DNA from: Endozoicomonas gorgoniicola
GTDB taxonomy: Bacteria > Pseudomonadota > Gammaproteobacteria > Pseudomonadales > Endozoicomonadaceae
Length of the DNA: 64,000 nt
Assembly (NCBI RefSeq): GCF_025562715.2
Contig: NZ_JAPFCC010000001.1
Coordinates: 372,001 to 436,000, forward strand
Reading direction: 5' to 3'
Shown: piece by piece, positions 43,774-52,424 of the stretch
How the letters are laid out: each line of letters starts with the position of its first letter
How positions within the stretch are numbered: the first letter of the stretch is position 1
Made by a program: the position numbers and the translations under genes
The notes under the pieces: generated by a model
Database searches by the model: none
Told to the model about the DNA's origin: nothing
What the model saw: only the letters and a program-made list of their open reading frames with translations

Positions 43774-45135
43774 ATGAAACACAACCCAAATCCGGCTAAA
43801 GTTCAAAAGCGGATATCTGGCCATCTAAAAACCGTGAACCTCTATGCTGCAGGCATTGATATTGGTTCAGAGTTCCACTTTGTTGCTGTCCCTAAAGAGC
43901 TCGATGAACAGTCGGTTCGGTCTTTTGCCTGCTTTACCTCTGATCTCGAAATGATGACTCAATGGCTCGTGAAAATCGGAATTACGACCGTGGTCATGGA
44001 GTCTACCGGAATCTATTGGATTCCCGCTTTCGAAATGCTTGAAGAGCACGGCCTTGACGTCAAACTGGTGAATGCTCGTCATGTTAAAAACGTCCCTGGT
44101 CGTAAAAGTGATGTGCAGGACTGTCAGTGGTTACAACAACTGCATACTCATGGCCTGCTTGAGGGAGCTTTTCGCCCTGAAGATCAGGTGTGTGCCTTGC
44201 GTGCCTATATGCGTCAGCGTGAAACCCTGATCCGTTACCGGGCGTCGCACATACAGCACATGCAGAAAGCTTTACGGCAAATGAACCTGTTGTTGGACAA
44301 TGTCGTTGCGGATATCACTGGCAAAACGGGGATGGGTATCATTCTCTCCATTCTCGCGGGAGAGCGTGACCCAGAGGTACTGGCCAAACACCGGGACTCT
44401 CATTGTAAAAAATCAGAGAAAGTCATTGCTAAGTCACTGCATGGGCATTACCGGGTGGAACACCTATTTGCCTTAAAGCAGTCTGTTGAGCTTTATGATT
44501 TTTACGAAAAGCAAATTGAAGCTTGTGACAAGGCATTGGAAGACCAGTTGAACCAGTTTGATGATAAGTCCGAGAGTATCTCTCTGCCTGCAAAACGCAA
44601 ATCAGCCAGCGCCCCTGCTTTTGATGTAAGAACTCACCTTTACCGGGTGACAGGGGTAGATCTGACATCGATTGAGGGAATAGAGGAAAATACCGCCCTG
44701 AAGGTAGTTTCTGAAATTGGTACAGACATGAGTCGCTGGCCGACAGTGAAGCACTTTTGTTCCTGGCTGGGACTGAGCCCGGGAAACAAGATATCAGGAG
44801 GCAAAGTGTTGAGCAGCAAGACCAAAAGAATCCCTAACCGGGCCGCTTCTGCTCTGCGTATGGCTGCACTGACTCTGGTGAGTTCGAAAAGTGCGCTGGG
44901 AGCCTATTATCGTCGAATGAGAAGTAAGCTGGGGGCACCAAAAGCGATTACAGCGACTGCACATAAACTTGCCCGGCTGATTTACAGCATGCTGAAAAAC
45001 GGCTCAGAGTACGTAGATAGAGGTCAGGATTACTACGAGGAGCAATACCGTGACCGAGTCATTAAAAACATGAGAAAGCGCGCTGAAGACATGGGTTACA
45101 AACTGGTCGAAATTGAAACAGCCTCACCATCTTGA
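43774..45135 (+). CDS. IS110-family DEDD transposase
   Basis: A 453-residue recombinase. The N-terminal RuvC-like DEDD domain shows D29 (AGIDIGSEFH), E76 (TVVMESTGIYWIP), D113 and D116 (GRKSDVQDCQWL). The C-terminal Transposase_20 domain has VTGVDLTSIEGIEENTAL and the catalytic-serine region FCSWLGLSPGNKISGGKVLS. The protein is complete and may be active. It points away from the RND operon. Confidence 0.94.
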   Translation: MKHNPNPAKVQKRISGHLKTVNLYAAGIDIGSEFHFVAVPKELDEQSVRSFACFTSDLEMMTQWLVKIGITTVVMESTGIYWIPAFEMLEEHGLDVKLVNARHVKNVPGRKSDVQDCQWLQQLHTHGLLEGAFRPEDQVCALRAYMRQRETLIRYRASHIQHMQKALRQMNLLLDNVVADITGKTGMGIILSILAGERDPEVLAKHRDSHCKKSEKVIAKSLHGHYRVEHLFALKQSVELYDFYEKQIEACDKALEDQLNQFDDKSESISLPAKRKSASAPAFDVRTHLYRVTGVDLTSIEGIEENTALKVVSEIGTDMSRWPTVKHFCSWLGLSPGNKISGGKVLSSKTKRIPNRAASALRMAALTLVSSKSALGAYYRRMRSKLGAPKAITATAHKLARLIYSMLKNGSEYVDRGQDYYEEQYRDRVIKNMRKRAEDMGYKLVEIETASPS

Positions 45136-45404
45136 CTCTATGCAAATAACTAGTCCCGAAGGAGTTACTCAGAAGCAGCCGGCCTGTGAGGGAAAGCAGG
45201 CTGTCAGGCTGACTGAGTTATTTCCCACTTTGGACGTGGATTCTACCTGTTCAAAGAAACACCTAGTAGTAGATCGGCTGAGTTTTACAAGTAATTGACG
45301 CAATGTCATTGGTGCCAATGGGTTTAATCATGATAAACCATCCATTTACAGGACTCTTACCGATTCTAACCGCCCAATATAGATCAGCAGCCATACACTT
45401 AAGC

Positions 45405-45449
45405 CCACTCTGAATCAGCTTTCAGGCGTTTGAGCCTGATTCAGAATGG
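45405..45449 (+). repeat. Long inverted repeat (hairpin)
   Basis: Arms CCACTCTGAATCAG (45405-45418) and CTGATTCAGAATGG (45436-45449) pair with one mismatch. Inside, TCAGGC and GCCTGA offer an alternative stem. It is not followed by a T run, so it is not a standard terminator. Confidence 0.7.
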
Positions 45450-45565
45450 TATGTACGATTTTGTAACTGCACTGTCAGTTAAAATCCAATATGATACCGG
45501 CAGGTTCAAGTGCATTGACCGGTAGCATATTGTCAAATTTCCCTGTTACCCTGAGCTGTACTTTA

Positions 45566-45596
45566 ACCCCGACGTACCCCCGCCGGGGTCTTTTTT
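45566..45596 (+). terminator. Rho-independent terminator upstream of cpxR
   Basis: Stem ACCCCG/CGGGGT with a 12-base loop, followed by six T's. It lies about 64 bases before the cpxR start and would end a transcript coming from the left, such as read-through from the IS or a small RNA. Confidence 0.7.
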
Positions 45597-45659
45597 ATCT
45601 GGCGTAACTGCACGATTGGCAGTTGCTCTTTGCTCATGGTTGTCTGGATGGAGTATCAA

Positions 45660-46358
45660 ATGAGTAGCGACAGCGTAAAACTTCTTTTGATAGACGATGA
45701 TGTCGAATTATGTGAGTTGCTGATCGAATATCTGGCCACAGAAGGTTATGACGTAAAGGCAGTTCACGATGGAGAATCGGGTGTGCTTTCTGCACTGTCC
45801 GGTGAATACCAGCTGGTGTTGCTGGATGTCACCCTGCCGAAACTGAACGGCTTTGATGTGCTGAAAAAAATTCGCCAGACTTCTGATATCCCTGTTCTCA
45901 TGCTGACTGCCCGTGGCGATGATGTCGACCGTATCATTGGCCTGGAGTTTGGCGCAGACGATTATCTGCCGAAACCTTATAACCATCGCGAACTGGTCGC
46001 CCGTATCAAGGCGATTATGCGTCGTGGTCGCCCCCAGGCGACTGACAGCAACCCAAGAACCCTGAGTATTGACGACATCACACTGAATCTGGCGAATCGT
46101 GAAGCCACTATTCATGGTGAGGTACTGGAGCTGACGGCCACGGAGTTTATGGTGCTGAAAGCCCTGATCGAAAAAGCGGGTGAGCTGATCTCCCGTGATG
46201 AACTGACCCAGATTGCCCTGAATCGCCGTCTGACCCTGTATGATCGCGCCATCGATATGCACGTGAGCAACGTTCGTAAAAAGATTGGTACCCGCGCTGA
46301 CGGATCCGCACGCATTAAAACAGTGCGTGGGGCTGGTTATTTCTATATCCGCCCCTGA
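45660..46358 (+). CDS. cpxR: Envelope-stress response regulator CpxR-like
   Basis: A 232-residue OmpR/PhoB-type response regulator. Receiver domain: acidic pocket LLIDDDVELCELL, phospho-acceptor D56 in LVLLDVTLPKLNGFD and K105 in DDYLPKPY. The winged-helix DNA-binding domain (residues 135-232) has LTATEFMVLKALIEKAGELI and RKKIG...IKTVRGAGYFY. I choose ATG 45660 (MSSDSVKLLL), with GGAG upstream; the frame is open 10 codons earlier. It is followed by its sensor. Confidence 0.92.
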   Translation: MSSDSVKLLLIDDDVELCELLIEYLATEGYDVKAVHDGESGVLSALSGEYQLVLLDVTLPKLNGFDVLKKIRQTSDIPVLMLTARGDDVDRIIGLEFGADDYLPKPYNHRELVARIKAIMRRGRPQATDSNPRTLSIDDITLNLANREATIHGEVLELTATEFMVLKALIEKAGELISRDELTQIALNRRLTLYDRAIDMHVSNVRKKIGTRADGSARIKTVRGAGYFYIRP

Positions 46359-46398
46359 GGAATCATGGGCGATAAGCACGTTTGCAGTACCTGATTGA

Positions 46399-47793
46399 AT
46401 GAAAGCTCAAATGCACAAAATGCTGGTCTGGCCATTTCGCAGTTTATTCTGGAAACTATTCTTATGGTTCTGGCTGACCATGGTGTCAATGATGGTGGCG
46501 CTGGTAGTAGCCGTTGCCATTACGTTTGACCCTGCGGATTTCCTGTCTGAACGAAGAGCCCTGTTTCGGGAGCTGGAAGTGGCTTCCCGGCAGGTTGAAC
46601 GAATGGCAGCCGGCTGGTCGACCAGTCTTTCTATAAGACAGTTGCCTGGTAGTTATTATTATCTTTTTGCCCCTGATGGTGAACCTGTCGGGCAACCGGT
46701 AGTCCCTGCTGAAGTTCAGTTCGCTTACCGCAAAACCCATGACCGGCGGGAGCCGGTTATCACGTTCCGCAGTGGTGTTGTTGCGGTAGGGCCACGCAAA
46801 ATCTGGATTGATCGTACTCCCTTTGATCTTTACCTCACCAAAGAGATGCCTCGCCTGGTACACTGGCGGGTCAAGAAAGTGTTTGTACAGCAGTGGCATC
46901 TGGTCATCATTGCTCTTGGGGTCAGCTTCCTGTTGAGCATCATGCTGGCGCGCTATCTGGTAGTCCCCATACGACAACTACAGGGTACATCACGCCGACT
47001 GGCTCAGGGTGACCTGGCTGCCAGAGTGGCTCAGGTTGTTCGTGAACGACGGGATGAGCTGGGTGAGTTTGGTCGTGACTTTAACCACATGGCTGAACAG
47101 CTTGAGTCGCTTATAAACGACAAAGAGCGATTACTCAGGGATGTGTCCCATGAATTACGTTCGCCTCTGACCCGGTTGCAACTGTCACTGGCGCTGGCCC
47201 GTCGGAAATCGCCGGATGCAGAATCTGAACATGGTCGTATTGAGCGCGAAATCGAACGTCTGGACCAGATGATCGGAGAAATTATCCGCTTCTCCCGTAT
47301 TCAGAATGGTGTAACAGACCTGGCCTGGGAGCCGGTACCACTTCATGCACTGATTGAAGGCATTGTTGACGATGCCGACTTTGAAGCTCAGGCTCAGGAT
47401 AAGTCGGTGGTGACAACAGAACTGCTGGATATTGAAATCAACGGTATAAAAGACTGGCTGGGCAGCGCCATTGAAAACATGGTGCGCAATGCCATTCGTT
47501 TCACGCCACAGGACAGCCGTGTGGAAGTGGCTCTGAAGAAGCACAAGCGCTATGCCATTGTCACCGTCAGAGACTTTGGACCGGGTATTCCGGAAGGTGC
47601 TCTGGATTCGCTGTTTGAGCCGTTCTTCAGGGTGGACGACACTCGTGGTAAAGAGAATGATGGCTTTGGGCTGGGAACGTCCATTGCGATGGGGGCTGTG
47701 AAAAATCATGGCGGTACCATTACAGCAAGGAACGTTCATCCGGGCCTGGAGGTCACCATTTGTTTACCTTTGAATCACAAGGTCGTTGCCTGA
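46399..47793 (+). CDS. cpxA: Sensor histidine kinase CpxA-like
   Basis: A 464-residue inner-membrane sensor. TM1 (LFLWFWLTMVSMMVALVVAV), a periplasmic sensor of about 125 residues, TM2 (LVIIALGVSFLLSIMLARYL), HAMP (QGTSRRLAQGDLAARVAQV), HisKA with phospho-acceptor His in RDVSHELRSPLTRLQLSLAL (about residue 250), and HATPase motifs N (AIENMVRNAIRFTP), G1 (VRDFGPGIPEG) and G2 (GFGLGTSIAMG). It controls envelope stress and would phosphorylate CpxR. The 3' end overlaps nfi by 34 bp. Confidence 0.93.
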   Translation: MKAQMHKMLVWPFRSLFWKLFLWFWLTMVSMMVALVVAVAITFDPADFLSERRALFRELEVASRQVERMAAGWSTSLSIRQLPGSYYYLFAPDGEPVGQPVVPAEVQFAYRKTHDRREPVITFRSGVVAVGPRKIWIDRTPFDLYLTKEMPRLVHWRVKKVFVQQWHLVIIALGVSFLLSIMLARYLVVPIRQLQGTSRRLAQGDLAARVAQVVRERRDELGEFGRDFNHMAEQLESLINDKERLLRDVSHELRSPLTRLQLSLALARRKSPDAESEHGRIEREIERLDQMIGEIIRFSRIQNGVTDLAWEPVPLHALIEGIVDDADFEAQAQDKSVVTTELLDIEINGIKDWLGSAIENMVRNAIRFTPQDSRVEVALKKHKRYAIVTVRDFGPGIPEGALDSLFEPFFRVDDTRGKENDGFGLGTSIAMGAVKNHGGTITARNVHPGLEVTICLPLNHKVVA

Positions 47794-48467
47794 CGGTTGC
47801 CGAAGCCAGGGAGTGGCAACAGGAAATGGCCGGGCAGATTGTCTGCCGGGATGAGGTTAGAGATGTCCACACGGTGGCCGGTGTGGACGTCGGCTTTGAA
47901 GAAAATGGCTCTGTGACCAGGGCGGCAGTCGCCGTCCTTGATTTCCTGACATTGCAGCTGGTGGATTTTACCATTGCCCGGCTGCCCACCTGTATGCCCT
48001 ACATTCCGGGGCTGTTATCTTTTCGTGAAAGCCCTGCCGTTCTGGCTGCCCTGCAGCAGCTGACTGTGCAGCCAGACCTTTTGTTATGCGACGGACAGGG
48101 CAGGGCGCATCCCCGGCGATTTGGCGTAGCGTGCCATGTTGGTCTGTTGTCCGGTATTCCTTCCATTGGTGTTGCCAAACAGAGACTCTGTGGGGAACAT
48201 GACACTTTGCCTGTTGAAAAAAACAGTATCGTTGCGTTGATGGACGATCAGCAAACCATTGGTTACGTTTTACGCAGTCGCACCGGCATCAAACCTCTGT
48301 ATGTTAGTATTGGACACAGGATTTCTCTGACATCCGCTATGTACTTTGTGCAGGAAAGTCTTGCCGGTTACAAACTGCCTGAACCCATTCGCTGGGCTGA
48401 CGGGTTAGCATCAAATCGAGGGAAAATCGTTGAAAAAGCTAGTCGGATTCTGGAGCGTTCCATTTAA
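47760..48467 (+). CDS. nfi: Endonuclease V (deoxyinosine 3' endonuclease)
   Basis: A 235-residue DNA-repair nuclease that nicks near deoxyinosine. Active-site residues: D43 in VAGVDVGF, Y81 and E90 in MPYIPGLLSFRE, and D111 in LLLCDGQGRAHPRRFG. A typical SIGVAKQRL follows. The start is TTG 47760, six bases after a GGAGGT inside the end of cpxA, a clear case of translational coupling. It overlaps the next gene too. Confidence 0.93.
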   Translation: MFTFESQGRCLTVAEAREWQQEMAGQIVCRDEVRDVHTVAGVDVGFEENGSVTRAAVAVLDFLTLQLVDFTIARLPTCMPYIPGLLSFRESPAVLAALQQLTVQPDLLLCDGQGRAHPRRFGVACHVGLLSGIPSIGVAKQRLCGEHDTLPVEKNSIVALMDDQQTIGYVLRSRTGIKPLYVSIGHRISLTSAMYFVQESLAGYKLPEPIRWADGLASNRGKIVEKASRILERSI

Positions 48468-49050
48468 CCTTTCGCTGGCGCTGGTATTTTCGCTGCTGGC
48501 TATGTTCGCCGGGTGTTCGCAATCCCGGTCAGTAACACTTACCTCTGAGGAGTTGCAGGCTCTGGTTGACCAGAAATTTATGTCGCCACAGATTCGTAAT
48601 TTGAAGGTATTGCCGCCCATTGTGAATGTTCAGCTCTATCTGGAAACCCCAAAACTGACGCTTCATGGTGATTACCAGGCGATTGGTTTCCAGTTCAGGG
48701 GAACGCTGGATGCTGATGTTTTCAGTAACTATCTGGACGGAGGCGTCACCGATCCTGTTCCTTTCCAGGTAGAAGGCATTGCCAACCTGGAATACAGGCC
48801 GGACGACCGGGCTTTCTTTTTCTCAAACATTCTGCTGGAGAAGGCACATATCGATCTGGACATTGCCATGATCGAGACACTGATGATTGACCAGCTGAAG
48901 AAAGCCCTCAGGCAGGAACTGGGTAGCTTGCCGATCATCCCTCTTGATGATGGGGATGCGCTGTACCGTAAGCTTGGTAGCCTGCCTGCTGCGGTGAGGG
49001 TGGAGCAGGGTAAGGTGGTGATTACTCCGAAAGTATCTGAAGGTTCGTGA
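48430..49050 (+). CDS. DUF1439 lipoprotein (YceB-like)
   Basis: A 206-residue predicted lipoprotein. The signal ends in LLAMFAGCSQS (Cys about residue 29). The mature domain (VTLTSEELQALVDQKFMS, NLKVLPPIVNVQLY, HIDLDIAMIETLMIDQL) fits DUF1439, with a tubular lipid-binding-like fold. The start is TTG 48430, overlapping nfi by 38 bp. It probably sits in the inner leaflet of the outer membrane. As the last gene of the cpx cluster it may be part of the envelope-stress regulon, which is inferred from position only. Confidence 0.8.
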   Translation: MKKLVGFWSVPFNLSLALVFSLLAMFAGCSQSRSVTLTSEELQALVDQKFMSPQIRNLKVLPPIVNVQLYLETPKLTLHGDYQAIGFQFRGTLDADVFSNYLDGGVTDPVPFQVEGIANLEYRPDDRAFFFSNILLEKAHIDLDIAMIETLMIDQLKKALRQELGSLPIIPLDDGDALYRKLGSLPAAVRVEQGKVVITPKVSEGS

Positions 49051-49059
49051 AAGGGAAGC

Positions 49060-49083
49060 AAAAGCCCCGCATAACACAGGGCT
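49060..49083 (-). terminator. Terminator for the CsgG/LpoB cluster
   Basis: On the minus strand AGCCC-N11-GGGGCT is followed by TTTTGCTT. It lies just after the CsgG-domain gene and between convergent operons. It may also stop the cpx transcript from the other side, though without a good T run. Confidence 0.6.
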
Positions 49084-49107
49084 GTTCGTGCAAATCAGGA
49101 AGCTGTA

Positions 49108-50292
49108 TTAAAGAATAACGCCACCAGACTCTGGTACAACAACATTACTTTTGGGGGCGGGAGAAGCTGGCTGCTTTTTAACGGGTTGGGTAATAGCGCT
49201 GCCAGGGCGGGCAATAAACCCCGGCTGGATAGTACCCAAGTCACCTTCCACCACCCTGGCGTAGGCCATTTTCGCTTCGACACGGGTGACCTTAACCGTC
49301 GCTACTCTGGTTTCAGTCTGTCCTAGTGGTTCATTGGTGTAGGGGTCAATCATCACTTCACCAAGGGCGTATATTTTAAAATAGCTGCCATCCCGGATAG
49401 TCTTGCCACCCTGGTTCAGAATCACCTGACCATTACTGGACGCAACCACGCGCAGTGGATAGATGTTCTCCAGCAACTCCCCGGAGATTTTTTTGCCTGT
49501 TGCTACCGACGCCTGCTCAAGACTGCCGACGTTGTTAAGCGTTACCGAGACGGTATCAGACCATTTGATCTGGCGGGTAGGTACTGCGATTACCTGGTAG
49601 CGGACTCTGGCGGAAGTGCGAACATGGTTTTCCTTCTCACCGGTCAGGGCTACCGAGGTTGACCAGCGATGAACGCCAGCCTTTTCAATGCTGCCCACCA
49701 CAATGTAGTCCAGACCCAGCACTTGCCCGAGGCGTGCTTTTTCAGCCACCGAAACATCATCACTTTGCCAGAGTGATTTTTCTGCCCGGTATTCCTTTTC
49801 ATGTTCACGATCCAGCACGGCAAAGCGACGACTTTGTACTAACTGCTCCTGCACCTGTCGTGTGACCATCTTGCGGAATTCTTTCCCGCCGGTGAATGGC
49901 AGTACCGCGATTCGACGACGGTTGTCGCTGGGAAGGCCGGGAGCCTTGTATTGATGTACTTCCACATTCAGGTTGACAGTGCAGCCTTTTGCAGTGCATT
50001 CACTGTTGGTAACACGATAGCCCGCCACCTGTCCCCTGGCTTTAAGGTTGGTTCCCTGGCTGATTTCAATCCGGGTTTCACTCTCTCCGTTCACCCTTGA
50101 CTGTCCCGTGGCAGTGGTTTGCTGACTATTAATGTCCGTGCCATGAACCTGTCTGACTGCTTGAACCAGCCCCTGTTCAATGGCTGATTCCTGTGTGAGC
50201 CCTGTACCCTGCACCTGTACGGTTACCACTTCTGCCAGTAAAGGGGAGCAGGTACAGAGTGCCAGAAGGGCGGCAGCAATTTTATGTTTCAT
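49108..50292 (-). CDS. CsgG-domain secreted protein
   Basis: A 394-residue protein with a cleavable signal peptide (AALLALCTCSPLLA, no lipobox in the right place). Residues 22-110 form an N-terminal domain rich in Gln/Thr/Val with a Cys pair (SECTAKGCTVNL). Residues 125-270 are CsgG-like (RRIAVLPFTGG, QVQEQLVQSRRFAVLDREHE, ARLGQVLGLDYIVVGSIEKA). A C-terminal FlgT-like barrel (about 285-365) precedes a Pro-rich tail. CsgG proteins form secretion pores, but without lipidation this one may be periplasmic or structural. It is the last of four co-oriented envelope genes. Confidence 0.75.
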   Translation of the reverse strand: MKHKIAAALLALCTCSPLLAEVVTVQVQGTGLTQESAIEQGLVQAVRQVHGTDINSQQTTATGQSRVNGESETRIEISQGTNLKARGQVAGYRVTNSECTAKGCTVNLNVEVHQYKAPGLPSDNRRRIAVLPFTGGKEFRKMVTRQVQEQLVQSRRFAVLDREHEKEYRAEKSLWQSDDVSVAEKARLGQVLGLDYIVVGSIEKAGVHRWSTSVALTGEKENHVRTSARVRYQVIAVPTRQIKWSDTVSVTLNNVGSLEQASVATGKKISGELLENIYPLRVVASSNGQVILNQGGKTIRDGSYFKIYALGEVMIDPYTNEPLGQTETRVATVKVTRVEAKMAYARVVEGDLGTIQPGFIARPGSAITQPVKKQPASPAPKSNVVVPESGGVIL

Positions 50293-50304
50293 AACAAACT
50301 CCGT

Positions 50305-51708
50305 TTAAAAATCGCTGTCATCCATAATAAAAGCACTGGATGCCCGGTTACCTGATGAGTTTTTTTGTGTCGGTGTTGCAGCTGCTGGCTTTGTTGCTGA
50401 AGGCGTTTTGTGAGCTTTAAAGGTTCTCAGAGCCTGTTCACGCTTAGGGTGCCAAGCTAATACGACGCCATTGATTTCCCGGTTAGAAACCGGGTGTGTT
50501 TCTGACCACTTTTTGGCTTCGTAGATTCCCACCAGTCCTTTGACCTCTGACTGCATTTTGGACATGGCTTTGGTTTCTCTGAGGATAGTGGTCACGGTTT
50601 CCTTGAGCGTCTCATTAGACTGATTGACTCTGGCTACTGTGACTTTCTGCTTCCCCTTGTTAGTGTTACTTTCTGTAAAACCATTCAGGTTGTAGGCTTC
50701 AGCAAAGTGAGACATAGCATCGTTGTAGGCTTCGATATACGAAAACTCCCGGTTATCGGCACACTCTTCATAATCTGCCGGATTGCAGCTGTTGCCTGCC
50801 TGTGAGAAGGACAGCAAGACTGGATAGCCCTCTTCATCCCGGAACAGGCGCAGACCGTACTCATACATCAGGTTTGGCTCGTTAGCTTCCAGATAGTCTT
50901 CAATATTGACGCCCCTCCTGTTTTCATCCGGTGTGATAACACCTTTACTACTGCGTAATTCGGTCAGGATGTTTTTCATTTTTACGGATGTCTTCATCAC
51001 AACAGCGACTGCGGTCTTACCATTCACATCGGTGGTTTCAAAAGTGTTGGTGATCATGGCACCGCTCAGGTCACCATAGGACCGGGTCTTGACCCCTTTG
51101 GTGAAGGCTTGCTTCAGCATGGTTTTGCGCTTTTCAAGGGGGGCTGCTTTATACTCGGCGGGATCAATGCCCTGTTCTTCCAGTTTTGAGTCCAGCACGG
51201 CATGGCTGTAGGCAGCTACTTTGTTCAGCAGGCTTTCAGCTGAACTTTGTGCCTGCAATTCGTCCGGGGTAAATTCGGGGAGTGCGCTGGTTTTAAAGCT
51301 TTCTTTGATGATGTCGCTGGACACCTGGGCATAGAGTTGCCTCAGAAAGTTTTCCCTGGCTTTGTTTTGTGCCTCCTGGTAGGCAATAACCCTTGCGTCC
51401 CCCCAGTCTGGTGAGGTGGAACTGACTGAAACCAGGGCTTTACCATAGGCAATAAATACTTCATTGCTTCGTCCCTGCGACTGAAGCTTGCGTCTTTGCT
51501 TAGCCACGTGCCGGGAGGCTGCTTTTTCCACATCCCTCAGGGCATCCTGAACTTCATTCTTGCTGGCAGCAATCACGGCTTCCTGAGTCTGCGCCGGAGC
51601 AGGCTCTGCGTTGGTGGTAGTGGCGGTGTTTGCATTAACAGGCTGTATCAGCATGGCAGAAAGCGCAAAAGAAATGGCAGACGCAACGATCTGTTTGCGA
51701 CGGTTCAT
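50305..51708 (-). CDS. Large periplasmic hypothetical protein of the CsgG/LpoB cluster
   Basis: A 467-residue secreted protein with a signal peptide ending PVNA-NTA. After a Thr/Ala/Pro linker there is a helical region, then WGDARVIAYQEAQNKARENF, and a second domain around CNPADYEECADNREFSYIEA with three cysteines. The C-terminus is low-complexity and ends MDDSDF. I know of similar proteins next to COG3014 and LpoB-like genes in marine gammaproteobacteria, with no assigned role. It lies 12 bp before the CsgG-domain gene. Possibly a cargo or scaffold of the putative complex (inference). Confidence 0.65.
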   Translation of the reverse strand: MNRRKQIVASAISFALSAMLIQPVNANTATTTNAEPAPAQTQEAVIAASKNEVQDALRDVEKAASRHVAKQRRKLQSQGRSNEVFIAYGKALVSVSSTSPDWGDARVIAYQEAQNKARENFLRQLYAQVSSDIIKESFKTSALPEFTPDELQAQSSAESLLNKVAAYSHAVLDSKLEEQGIDPAEYKAAPLEKRKTMLKQAFTKGVKTRSYGDLSGAMITNTFETTDVNGKTAVAVVMKTSVKMKNILTELRSSKGVITPDENRRGVNIEDYLEANEPNLMYEYGLRLFRDEEGYPVLLSFSQAGNSCNPADYEECADNREFSYIEAYNDAMSHFAEAYNLNGFTESNTNKGKQKVTVARVNQSNETLKETVTTILRETKAMSKMQSEVKGLVGIYEAKKWSETHPVSNREINGVVLAWHPKREQALRTFKAHKTPSATKPAAATPTQKNSSGNRASSAFIMDDSDF

Positions 51709-51783
51709 AAATCCCCCGAAAAAATGGTAAGCCGGAACAGGGAGAACCTGTTCCGGTTGAGTGGGTGGTGACTTAACCCGGTA

Positions 51784-52410
51784 TTACCAGCTAACTGAAC
51801 GACCATCGCCTTTTTTGACGATAGGGACTTCACCTTCCCAGTAGGCCAGTCCATTTTCCAGATTGGTGAGGGTCATTTGCAGGTAGTAATTGATCTCCTG
51901 CTCGCTTTTAGAAAGGGTGAAGTTGCGCTGGATAATCTTGCCGCTGAGGCTGAAGTCCGGGGCGATCACCTTATTGTTGCCCTTGACGGTTTGCTGATTC
52001 ACCAGTTTGGAATTTTTCAGCGCCCGGACTTTTTCGGTCATCTCATCTTCTGCACCGTTTAACCCAATGGCGGTGGTGGTCAGGAAACGACCGGAGTTCA
52101 GCAGGTCTACCCTGATTTTCTTGGTCAGCTGATCCGTATCAATCCGCTGGGTGGTGTCATTGATAATGCTGGATATTGCCATGACATACACTGCGCCCTT
52201 ATCTGCGTTCGGGTGACGCAGTCTTGGGTTATTCAGCATACTCTGAACCATTTCATCGGCAGCGTCAGAGAAGTCCCGGTAGTTCAGGCCTGCTACCGTT
52301 TCCTGCTTGGTGGTCTGCCCGGTATTCTGGTCGACGTAGTAGGTTTTTGTTGCACAGCCCGTCAGCATTACTGAGGCCAGTATGGCTCCGGCCATTACCT
52401 TGATTTTCAT
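51784..52410 (-). CDS. LpoB-like lipoprotein (penicillin-binding-protein activator family)
   Basis: A 208-residue lipoprotein; signal AILASVMLTGCATKT with lipidated Cys about residue 19. The fold region includes YRDFSDAADEMVQSMLNNPR, YVMAISSIINDTTQRIDTDQ and LTKKIRVDLLNSGRFLTTT, matching COG3417/PF13036. In E. coli LpoB activates PBP1b, but many paralogues sit in clusters like this with CsgG and COG3014 and are not the true LpoB. It ends YWEGEVPIVKKGDGRSVSW. Located between the COG3014-like and 467-aa genes with short gaps. Confidence 0.82.
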   Translation of the reverse strand: MKIKVMAGAILASVMLTGCATKTYYVDQNTGQTTKQETVAGLNYRDFSDAADEMVQSMLNNPRLRHPNADKGAVYVMAISSIINDTTQRIDTDQLTKKIRVDLLNSGRFLTTTAIGLNGAEDEMTEKVRALKNSKLVNQQTVKGNNKVIAPDFSLSGKIIQRNFTLSKSEQEINYYLQMTLTNLENGLAYWEGEVPIVKKGDGRSVSW

Positions 52411-52424
52411 AGAGTTACTTCCTG

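Larger units (their letters stand above)
43520..45160 (+). mobile_element. IS110-family insertion sequence (ends approximate)
   Basis: One transposase gene with a long non-coding 5' end (about 250 bp) and a short 3' end. IS110-type elements have no clear terminal repeats and make little or no target duplication, so the exact ends cannot be set from one copy. ACTAGCCCG near 43524 and ACTAGTCCCG near 45151 are similar and may mark the two junctions. A palindrome (GCCCGCC/GGCGGGC) lies at the presumed left end. Confidence 0.7.
45136..45659 (+). other. 524-bp non-coding stretch between the IS110 element and cpxR
   Basis: It contains the right end of the IS, a large inverted repeat (45405-45449) and an intrinsic terminator (45566-45596) that has no gene directly before it. 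No convincing coding frame is seen. The last 60 bases lead into cpxR. Confidence 0.6.

Noticed and set aside
45113..45298. 61-codon frame after the IS110 transposase
   Set aside because: Overlaps the transposase end and the IS right end; no protein-like pattern.
45708..46379. 223-codon minus frame opposite cpxR
   Set aside because: Antisense of a certain response regulator; no domains.
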